Below the pieces are notes generated by a model, which did no database searches, was not told where the DNA came from, and worked only from the letters and a program-made list of their open reading frames with translations. Of a stretch of DNA of 64,000 nucleotides, positions 55,826 to 64,000 are shown one piece after another (the stretch's first letter is position 1; every line of letters begins with the position of its first letter). This DNA is from Stenogyne calaminthoides (lineage: Eukaryota; Streptophyta; Magnoliopsida; Lamiales; Lamiaceae), in NCBI GenBank assembly GCA_037126765.1, contig JBBCBC010000033.1:13468085-13532084 (forward strand). Reading direction: 5' to 3'. A program made the translations under genes and the position numbers.

Positions 55826-56294
55826 AATCTCATACGGGTCTTTTTTCATTCATATAGTCTTCTTCCAAAAAATCTAAAGTGGGTGCTTATTATCACCTTT
55901 TGATCTTGGGACCATAGAACATACACTTTTTTTGTTCCCTCGGGGAATCCTATAAACAACCTTAATTCGATCAAGGATCTAATTTTCCGGCTTTCTTATC
56001 CAACACGCGGTGGACCCCCCCAAATTCTCTCATGTGTCTCAAAGTGGGCTTGTTTGGGTCCACAATTCTTTGGGAGTTTTGGGAACCGATTTGGATGGCA
56101 CCAAGTTCGGAATGTAACCCGTTGTTTCCAAGGCATGACCCCTTTAAGCGACTTGGGAAGATCCGCATAACTCATCATTGATCTAACCATTTCTAAAAAG
56201 AGTTTTTTTTTTCGCTCTGCAACCCCATTTTGTTGAGGGGTTCCGGTGCGATTAATTTGGATACAATCCCTTCATCGACAAGTAGTTCAAAAAC
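55826..56294 (-). pseudogene. integrase C-terminal part of H
   Basis: Continues the pol of H on the other side of N, beginning with the AATCT duplicate. 55996-56190 reads 'MVRSMMSYADLPKS', matching the core end of copy E. 55971-56168 reads 'LRHMREFGGVHRVLDKKAGK' (cf. GRKPSLRHMRIWG). Two overlapping frames show a frameshift. The glutamate of the core lies before the stop region near 56200-56250. Confidence 0.82.
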
Positions 56295-57341
56295 TCATCG
56301 GCCGAGGTACTCGCGTATCCACGATCGGATCGCAGAGAGCGACACGCTTTTTTCCCTATGATTCTCTGCTTGAGCCTTAAATTCTTTGAATTTCTCAAAG
56401 GTCTCAGATTTATGCTTCATAAGGAAAATATAACCGTACCTTGAGTAGTCATCAATAAAAGTGACGAAATACTCATAACCTCCTCTTGATTTTGTTGACA
56501 TTGGACCACATACGTCTGTGTGAACGATTTCTAACACTTCTTTGGCTTTCCCCTTGGCTCCGAATGCCCTCTTGGTCATTTTACCCTCCAAACATGATTC
56601 GCAGGTTGGAATTGGTTTAACTTGGAGAAACTCCAGTGAACCATCTTTTACCAACCTTTGGATCCTCTTTGGATTAATATGTCCCAATCTTAGATGCCAT
56701 AGAAGTGTTTCGTTCACGTCTGATGAACGTTTTCTTTTATCGAAAAAAGTTGATGTGTTATAGGATGCATTTCGTGAGTGGTGTGCACAGTTAATTGTAT
56801 AGAGATTACTTGACAACGTTCCATGACAGATAAATTTATCATAAAGAGAAATGGTAACAACTTTATCAAAAGTAACCAAATATCCATCAAGGTAAAGTTT
56901 AGAAACCGAAATTAAATTCTTTCTAAAACTCGGAACGTAAAGAACATCTCTTAAAATTAAAACTCTGTCTTCAAAAGATAGGTGCACTTCTCCCACTGCT
57001 TCAGCTACCACTCTCGTAGCATCGCCCAGTGTGATGAGGATCTCACTCCCACTAAGTTGCCGGGTCCGCTTGAACCCCTGTAAAGTGAAACAAACATGAT
57101 CAGTGGATCCCGTATCAACCACCCATAAATGGGAGGCATACGCCGCTAAGCAAGTTTCAACAACTAGTGCGTGAGAGTTACCTTTCTTTCCATTCCTTTT
57201 GGGATTGGAACAGGCTGACCTCCAATGTCCTTTTTTTACCGCATTTGAAGCATTTTCCTTTTGGTACTTTCTTGACACCCATCCAGCTAGCTGTCTTTCT
57301 CTTACCTTTCTTAGTGATGAGTTTGCTTTGGATCTGACCAC
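56295..57341 (-). pseudogene. protease-integrase ORF of H, 348 codons open
   Basis: The longest open piece in the window. From the N-terminus: 'KKGHWRSACSNPKRNGKKGN' (second half of the zinc knuckle), protease loop 'HLWVVDTGSTDHVCFTLQGF' with intact DTG, 'ILITLGDATRVVAEAVGEVH', 'VLYVPSFRKNLISVSKLYLD', then integrase 'ETLLWHLRLGHINPKRIQRL', 'CESCLEGKMTKRAFG', 'IVHTDVCGPMSTKSRGGYEY' and 'IDDYSRYGYIFLMKHKSETF'. A frameshift after 'AQAENHREKS' destroys the second Asp block. The nominal ATG at 57341 is internal; translation would come as a gag-pol polyprotein. Confidence 0.92.
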
Positions 57342-58019
57342 TTTCCTTTTCTTGAGTCTTGCCTTCCATTGGCCTAGATCTTGAGAAAAGACTTTTGGTC
57401 ACCAATGCTTCGTCTTTCTTTCCTAAATGCTTCTCTATTTTCTCCAAGGCTTCTTGTAGAGTGTCCATAGTAAACATGTGATCGCTCATCACAAAACTAC
57501 ATTAAAACTCATCAAAACACCTTGGAAGAGTTAGGAAAAGAAATTCGATTTGAGCCTCATCACAATACTTAGTACCGAGATAAGCAAGTTTATCAAAATG
57601 GCGTTTTAAATGAGAACATGCTCCCTTACGGGTGTTCCCTCAGCCATTTTTAGCATAGCCATGTCGTCATTTTTAAACTGATTGATCATGCGGTCTTTTG
57701 ATAAAAACATTTCTTCAAGACTTTGCATAATTTCTACAGCAGACTCAACACCTTCATGAATGTGTCTCAAATCATCAGACAGTGAAGTCAAGATTACACG
57801 TTTCATGGGTTCATTCGGCTCGCCCCAAATATTATACAAGTGTCTTTCGCATCGGTGATCCATCAAGATGGCATACGGGTCAGGTACATCAAGAACCCAA
57901 TAATGTTCTTGTGCTTGGGTAGGACAAAACTCATATTTCGTTTCCAAACAACATAGTTTTTCATCAGTTAATTGGTGTTCTTTGAGTGTATATATAATGG
58001 ATTAAAAGGTTCCGAGCAT
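57178..58019 (-). pseudogene. copia gag of H, frameshifted
   Basis: The likely start ATG is at 58019-58017, followed almost at once by a frameshift. 57606-57947 is open: 'EHYWVLDVPDPYAILMDHRC', 'NEPMKRVILTSLSDDLRHIH', 'GVESAVEIMQSLEEMFLSKD', 'DMAMLKMAEGTPVREHVL' (capsid-like helices). 57178-57492: 'MFTMDTLQEALEKIEKHLGK', a basic linker, and zinc-knuckle start 'KCFKCGKK'. The knuckle CX2CX4HX4C is complete across two frames (57205-57260). Frame changes lie near 57500-57600 and 57245. Confidence 0.85.
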
Positions 58020-59568
58020 GATGAACTGAAATAAATAATAATATGCATAAGCACAAATATATCACAAAATTGATCACATGTTTCATATTAAAATCTAAAA
58101 AAAATATGAACATGCATAAGCCAACATCTCAAAAACAGTTTAAATAAGCCATTAGGGTGGGTCATTACTTAAACACATTCAAGCAGTTACAAATAAGAAC
58201 GATTACAAACCTTTAATATCAGATTAATAGTTGGCTCACTTGACCAATATAAAATTGATGAGGGACTTTGGGGAAGTATATGCATATCAATTTTATACCT
58301 AAGTAATAACCATGATTAAATACAGAATTATTATTTCGCTTTGAAGCGGCCAAATGTTGCCGCTAGTAATAATCACAATCATCCATTTGGAATTTATTCA
58401 TGTGAAAGCTATCTTTTGACGGTCATTCGTGGCGGAATTTCTCCAAAAGAATTCACAAATAAATAAATCATGGAGATCAAAATTAATTCAATTTTATTAT
58501 CGAGGAATAAAATTGTCAATTAATTGTTTAAGCATACTTAGTAATTTTCGAAAGTGAGATTTTTTCAAAACGTTTTTCTCACGACGCAAATTTAAACACA
58601 ATTTAAATAAGCATAAAATAATGCATAACATCAAAAAAAATTAAACATATTGGGCACATTTATCCAATTGTCATGGTTAATTTTTGTCGTGTCTTGATCT
58701 TGAGAAATCGTCTTCATAGCCTTCATCGTTAAATCTTTAAAAAGCTCCCACTTGACCGCTCTCTTAAAAATGCCTTGTCAAGCCCGTCATCAACCATTTT
58801 CACTGGGTCGGAGTGCCGCCAAGACCGCTACGCCGGCCGTGTCGTCCATGCATCCATACCGCTTAAAGCGCCCAAATAAGACGCCGCGTTGCCTCAGCGC
58901 CCTCGGCGTCGCCAGCGTCAGCTAGCGTGCGTCTCGGCGGCGTATTACGCGTGCCTCGCCGCGTCGCGGCGTTGCCCCCATCTGGCCGCGTCGCCTCGTC
59001 ACCTGGTAGCATCACCAGCGTTGCCTGGTCGCGTCGCCAGCAGCGTCTCGGCGGCGTCGCCCGCCGCGTTCTCGGCGATTATCGCCCATGGCGCAGCGCC
59101 CGCGTCGCCGCAGCCACCCACAGGTTGATCGTCTTTCGGCCCCTCGGCCTGCGCCCTATGCCCACAGCTATCACTAGCGTCCGCGTCGTCAGCATTCCTA
59201 CCTTAGCACATTTTAGCTGACGGCCTTGCGGTACTACGCCGGTTTGATTCCATCTTTTTAATTCTTCCGTCTCGACCTACGTTTACGAACAGGTTACAAT
59301 TTATTTACAAAAATAAATAAACCTGAATCTGAACTAGTTTATTACATTGATCAAATAAAAAAATCTTAATCTACTGGTGGATTTTCTCCGCGAGCAAAAA
59401 AGTTGAAGCGAATCGAATTAAAAAACCACAATTTACATGCATGCATAAATAAACACATTAAATTCCATGACAATTGGATACCGCAAAAAAGATCTAGCAA
59501 TTCTACTATCAATTTCAAATTTAATGAAAACTAATTAAATTACAATTTAAAATTGAGTCCTAAACCGA
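58020..59568 (-). other. 5' leader of H with GC-rich insert
   Basis: AT-rich non-coding leader homologous to 52627-53976 of N, with a GC-rich block at 58790-59225. Plus-strand frames 58889-59128 and 58927-59220 in this block are compositional and rejected as genes. Confidence 0.65.
58790..59225. repeat. GC-rich, GCGTCGCC-repeat block in the leader of H
   Basis: Dominated by variants of GCGTCGCC and CGGCGGCG (e.g. 59035-59090), in strong contrast to the AT-rich surroundings. The N counterpart (53430-53640) is about half as long. Confidence 0.7.
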
Positions 59569-59580
59569 GGCTCGATACCG
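59569..59580 (-). promoter_or_regulatory. primer-binding site of H, initiator tRNA-Met type
   Basis: Minus CGGTATCGAGCC, two bases from the LTR start at 59583. Identical to the PBS of N. Confidence 0.75.
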
Positions 59581-59582
59581 AT

Positions 59583-60388
59583 TGTTGGGGAATTAATTGC
59601 ACGGATCTATCCGGGATGAATATTTAAATACAAATTTAATTCTAACAATTATTACTAGCATGAATTAATCAATATTAATTCAAATAATAATTCAACAACA
59701 AATCATGCATATAAACGGTTCACATAAATCCTACGCGTGCGGAATTACTACGGGTTTCGTGAACTAACCTCTTTAATTAATGGTCTCGTCGATAAAAACA
59801 CACCAAAAAGCCTTCCCAAGTATTCCCTAGTCCTTGCTTTCGTCAATCCGGTGGAAGGAAGCTCGCGAACAATTAACAAAGGGAAAATAAAATTTGTTGC
59901 ACCACCTTTTGTGGATTTACTAATTTTCCAACACATGGAATTGCACATGGGAATGAAACACTCATCCCTATTTATAGAGGGGTGTTGGTGAAATTTTGTG
60001 ATAAAATAATATGGGAAATTTTTTTTCTTGATCTCCAAGATATCTTGAATATATCTCATATATTCTTTTCTCCATAATTAAAATATTCCACAAAAATCCT
60101 AACTCTTTGTTATGGGAATTTTCAAAAAATAAGGATCAAGATTCCAAGATTTGGATCTTCTTGAATTTATGAGATATACATTTATTGCAAGAATACATAT
60201 CTTCCATAATATCTTTTCAAGAAAATCAAGAAAATCTTTCTTTCCCTTATTCTTTCAAAATTTTCGAAATTTACATATAAATAACCAAGCGGGAGATTTC
60301 TTGAATTTAATGAGATAATCTTGTATTTCAAGAATACATATCTTCATTCCATAACAAAATTCAAAGAAAACTTTCTCCTTTTATTCAT
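59583..60388 (-). repeat. 5' LTR of H (L4), cut by A2
   Basis: TGTTGGGGAATTAATTGC..., with the L1-type features and a minus TATA box at 59969-59976. Similarity to L1 continues to TTATTCAT (60388), where A2 begins. The remainder of this LTR must lie beyond the window. Confidence 0.9.
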
Positions 60389-60466
60389 TGTTGGTCGATT
60401 GCAAACAGGCCTTTTTACGCGTGTGGGGGGGAATACGTGTTGGGTGTATGGGGGAATCCAAATCTG
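60389..60466 (-). repeat. 3' LTR remnant of A2
   Basis: TGTTGGTCG...GTGTGGGGGGGAATACG, equal to the first part (plus view) of the A1 LTR. Similarity then jumps to gag-side sequence at CTGACAACTCTAATC (compare 41287). Confidence 0.8.
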
Positions 60467-62776
60467 CCTGACAACTCTAATCACTTTAGAGTGGCTAATT
60501 TGTCTTCCATAAACATCAACATACACATTTACTACTCTGGGTGCCTTAGCAGTTTTCTGTGTATGTGTGCTAGCTTTAGCATAAACATGGGCTTTTGATT
60601 TTTTCTTTGGTTCAGGCCTTTTGTTCAGATGCTTAGGCTTTTTTCTTGCCGGTCCTAAATCTTTATTGGGTTCAAATAACCTTTACCCTTAGGCAAGTGG
60701 GGTTCGGGTTATGCTGTCTTGAAATTTGGGTCTTTTTCGTTATTTTGAGGACTTGGTCTCTTCAGTTGAGAATGTCTCTGCTGAGTGTTTCTCTTCTGAA
60801 GATTCCTCTGATGGTTTAGTGCAGATCCTTTCAGGTTTGCATTCTTAGCCTGAGGCTTTGAAGTATTTGCCCGAAATTTTCCAACTGAGTGCTCAGGTTT
60901 TCTAGCCTTCACCTGAGGTTTGGGCTTTCCTACGATCATTAGGTTTTTACTGAAACTCATGGGTCCTTTTCCTTGTCTACAACCTTGGGCATTTCTTGAG
61001 TTTGAAGTGTAGGTGCATTTGGGTTTTACAAAGATTGTCTTCTTGCTACTTGATCAGATTCGGATGACCTTGTGAGGTTCCCCCGGAATGTATCCCAATC
61101 CAGATTTTATAGTGGCAGATCTCGGTAACTCTGAATTTCATCTATTACTTTAGATCGTTATTCAATAGAGTTAGCTTCTTCTCGCGCACTATCCTCACGA
61201 TTCTGTAGAGTTTCATGCTTCTCGGAGAGGTCATTGAACTTAGTTACGATCAGTGAATCTCTTGATGGATTTCTCTAGCTTTTGATTAGGGTCACTATCA
61301 ACTTCTCTTTCTCGAGAGTTGTACTTTGTAACATCCAGTTCATCAAGAGCTCCCATTAATTGAGAAGTGATCTCGGTTTTTGCTGAGTCTTTCCATTTTA
61401 GATTTTCAACCTTGATTTCCTTATTACGCTCTTGAGTTTCCTTGATTCTTGTAAAGACAACATAGTCCTTCGCCAGTTCTCAAAAGAATCCATCAGTCAA
61501 ATTGATTTTACGGTTGAACTTGACAACTCTTGTGCTAGTGTAGGAGCAACAATGGAAGAAAAGAAGAGTTTACCTCCTCAATGGCCATCGGACAAATGTC
61601 ATCACTTTCAGCGTGCGAGAATATCTCATCCGAAGAGCTAGATCCCTCCTCGAATGTTCTTCTTCTCGCAACCATGACCTTTTGCTAGAGAACTTCCTGT
61701 CTCTTTTAGCTTGCCTTTCTCTTCTCTCCTAGCACTTTTCGGATACGGACAATCATCTTTGGAAGTGACCTTTCTTTTGGCAATTGTAGTATCTGTTGGC
61801 ATCATCATCCCGATCACTTTCTTCTTTGGACTTGGAGTCGTTTTTTTGGATGAAGATCCCTCGACTTCGGAGTCCTTCTTCTTCTCGGTTGATCTGTCCT
61901 CAAGTTTCTTCCGCACTGTGATTCTGTAAAGCTTTTGTATTTTCCATATCGACTATTAAGTCTTTCAAACCTCCTTGCCATCGGTGCTAGTTATCCTCAA
62001 GCTCATCCCCGATTCTTAGCAAGGAGTTCTCGACTCTCTAGTTTTCTGGGTTTTATCTTTGGCCTTAAAAGCCACATTCTTACTAGATGATGAATCATCT
62101 TTCTTTGTCGACCTTTTGGATTTCTTATCAATTACAAACTCATAGGCCTTTAGCTCGAGAGAAGACTTGTTGATAGGGCATTGAATTAATGTTTTTGGTG
62201 TTTTTTCAATCACATTTTTGCATGTATATCCCATTTCTTAGAAAGACCTCTAAGAATTTTCAATGCAACTTCTCTCTGTGGATATTTCTTTCCAAGTGCA
62301 TTTAGATCATTCATAATACTAGTGAATCGACTTCCAATTTGTCAATAGATTCACCTTCTTCCATTTTCAAAACTATCAAACTTTCCAATTGCAACCGAAA
62401 GTTTGTTTTCTTTGATGATCATGCTTTGGCACATTACAACTAGTGTATCCCAAATTTCTTTTGCAGTGTTGCAGTGAGAGATCATTCCCATCACACCATC
62501 ATCAATTATGCTGTATAGTGTGTCTTTAGCTATATAGCCTAGATTGACCAACTTTCTCTCCTCAGGAGTCAGTTTGTCATCAGACTTAGGAAATTCTGCT
62601 CTAGGATCGTTTCTCTCATTTTCTGTTCCTCTGGGATTCACCACAGTAAATTGGAATGGTCCTTCAGAGACCACTCTCCACATACGTTCATGTTTGGAAT
62701 ACAGGTGAGCCTGTATTCTCAGTCTCCACAAATCATAGTTCTCCACTGAGAACATGAGAAGTTTCTTAGAAGACAT
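60467..62776 (-). pseudogene. Sirevirus-like gag of A2 with its start, frameshifted
   Basis: ATG at 62776-62774 opens 'MSSKKLLMFSVENYDLWRLR', the standard copia gag N-terminus, and the frame stays open to 62351 ('SKHERMWRVVSEGPFQFTVV', 'DKLTPEERKLVNLGYIAKDT', 'AKEIWDTLVVMCQSMI'). The capsid end follows at 62016-62234 ('ELKAYEFVIDKKSKRSTKKD'). The zinc-knuckle region near 61780 is shifted. The C-terminal basic/coiled-coil part reads at 60709-60960 ('NLMIVGKPKPQVKARKPEHS'). The copy is useful because it keeps the gag start and leader missing in A1. Confidence 0.87.
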
Positions 62777-62887
62777 TTTTATCTGAGTCTTTTAAGAATT
62801 CAGCAAATAAGATCAGTTCAGATAGACCACAAGTATTTTTAGCAATTAAAACTTTGGTCAACAAAGCAGGTGGTCAAGTTGAACCAC
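62777..62887 (-). other. 5' leader of A2
   Basis: About 110 bases between PBS and gag ATG, AT-rich, no ORF. It is absent from A1. Confidence 0.7.
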
Positions 62888-62900
62888 GGCTCTGATACCA
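62888..62900 (-). promoter_or_regulatory. primer-binding site of A2, initiator tRNA-Met type
   Basis: Minus TGGTATCAGAGCC, a perfect match to the iMet-type PBS, two bases from the LTR at 62903. Confidence 0.92.
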
Positions 62901-62902
62901 CT

Positions 62903-64000
62903 TGTTGGTCCCGGTGCAAACGAGTCTTACACGTGTATGGGGGGGGAATACACGTGTTGAGGTTTTCAAAACTTTTCTTTTAATCGAGGTCACTTGGGGG
63001 ATAATCACGAAGATTAGGTCCCGAGAAGCACAAATCACTCGAGTCAAAGTCTCACCGAGACGATTGATCTGAAGCTTTCGAAACCTCGAGATAATCCCAA
63101 CCGAGTCCCCGAAGTTTTCAAAGATCCTGAGTTGCTTGGATCGATAACTAACTTCTTTGAACCCTCATAAAGAGTAAGTTCGGTTTGGTAACTATCTGTT
63201 ATAGCTACTCGGATGTAATGAATAGTTGGCCCTTTAGTTTATACTCGTTTTTAAGCTTTCTTTGAAAACCTTCCTTTGAATGGAATAGTGATTGTGATTC
63301 AATTATATGCAACTTCAAAGTGGATTGATTCCAACGGAAATGTCGATGAAAATATGCTTTCATTTAAGTCAATGCGGCGAGTTAAGCCACGGATAAAAAA
63401 AGCAATAAACAACACGACAATTTATAGTGGTTCGGGGAGACTCAAGCTCCTCGTCCTCTCTCGATCTCTTTAGAGAAATTCACTAATCACTTACGAGCTT
63501 TACGACTACCTCGTGGTTTACTTACTCAACCACGGCCTACTGAGCTTTACGACTACTCCGTGGTTTACTTACTCAACCCGACCTTGAGCTTTCGACTACC
63601 TCCGTAGTTTACTTACTCAAACACAAACAAGCTTTCGGACTACCTCTGTGGCTTACTAACTTCACCTCACAGAGCTTTACGACTACTCGTGGTTTACTAA
63701 CTCTTTACAACTCTTCTCACCAACAATCACCTCAAACTACCTTCTCCAAGGGTTTGGGGTTTCTCGGTTGGTTTCAACTAGGATGAGATATCCTTTACAA
63801 TAAAGAACAATGCAAAGGCTAGGATATCTCGACTAAGCTTCGGATATATCTTATCAAGCTAGGCTTAGTAATGAGCTCTCTTCGATTTAAAAGTACTTGG
63901 AAAATTCTAAGTTTTTCTAGTACTTTAACTTTCAAATAATAAGGTTGAGCTCTTGTGTTGCTTACAAATTTCCCCGTAACCTTACAATGTAGGGTCACAA
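62903..64000 (-). repeat. 5' LTR of A2, incomplete at window edge
   Basis: TGTTGGTCCCGGTGC..., following the A1 LTR through the minisatellite part (63490-63720) up to the window end. Its outer end and the target duplication are not visible. Confidence 0.9.

Larger units (their letters stand above)
25502..60388 (-). mobile_element. Ty1/copia TNT1-94-like element H, nested and partly duplicated
   Basis: The outer LTRs (25502-27333 and 59583-60388, the latter cut by A2) share features not found in the inner LTRs, e.g. 'TTCTAACAATTATTACTAGC'. The pol/gag of H is split: RNase H/RT at 27334-29200, and integrase, protease and gag at 55826-58019. Between them lie N, a duplicated block and A1. Minus-strand order is normal once these are set aside. 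The expected duplication CAATA on the far side is outside the window or lost. Confidence 0.85.
60389..64000 (-). mobile_element. Sirevirus-like element A2, internally deleted, 5' LTR runs off the window
   Basis: Inserted in L4 of H. A 78-bp remnant of the 3' LTR joins directly to gag, so extra region, RNase H, RT, integrase and protease are deleted. gag, leader, PBS and the 5' LTR are present. Same family as A1. Confidence 0.88.

Noticed and set aside
58889..59220. Plus-strand Ala/Arg-rich frames of 79 and 97 codons
   Set aside because: Same GC-composition effect in the leader of H; antisense to the element.
62888..62900. tRNA-like 3' end sequence
   Set aside because: It is the primer-binding site complementary to initiator tRNA-Met; no tRNA cloverleaf surrounds it or any other PBS here.

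Overview
The window is plant nuclear DNA, most likely from a flowering plant with a large, repeat-rich genome. No RNA gene and no intact host gene was found. Almost everything is LTR-retrotransposon sequence: Ty1/copia elements of two groups (a Sirevirus-like group with long gag and 'WYxDxGCSRHMT'-type protease, and a TNT1-94-like group with 'VVDTGxTDHVC' protease), Ty3/gypsy fragments, and two non-autonomous LTR elements. The species cannot be fixed from the sequence. Nearly all reading frames are broken.

Layout. 1-7427: minus-strand Sirevirus-like copy (copy C) running RNase H, RT, integrase, protease, gag, PBS, 5' LTR. 7428-9536: plus-strand Ty3/gypsy RNase H-integrase end with a 3' LTR. 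9600-17390: minus-strand TNT1-94-like copia (copy E), split by 12836-16187, a complete plus-strand non-autonomous element (copy D) with 1.6-kb LTRs, only 142 bp between them, a PBS, a PPT and a GTGCG target duplication. 17391-18205: LTR-like DNA. 18206-19198: a three-exon gene fragment of unknown function whose splice phases agree. 19199-23204: a plus-strand Athila/Tat-like non-autonomous gypsy element with a tRNA-Asp-type PBS and one acidic gag-like ORF. 23205-24723: plus-strand copia RT fragment. 24724-25501: remnant of a Sirevirus LTR.

25502-64000 is a nest. Element H (outer LTRs 25502-27333 and 59583-60388) was invaded between its integrase and RT by its own relative N (46743-55825, target duplication AATCT). 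An LTR-to-LTR unequal exchange then seems to have duplicated the block 'LTR + RT/RNase H + AATCT', giving an extra LTR at 29201 and a second RT block at 45550-46742. A 14.5-kb Sirevirus-like element A1 (31013-45513, target duplication CAAAG) later entered the extra LTR, and a deleted relative A2 (60389 to beyond the window end) entered the right LTR of H. A1 carries, downstream of pol, about 3.6 kb of additional coding sequence with acidic repeats and long coiled coils.

Reading caution: copies of the same element differ from each other mostly at CTG/CAG trinucleotides, often by odd indels, in patches alternating with clean stretches. Part of the apparent frame damage may therefore be sequencing error at CHG-methylated sites rather than real mutation.
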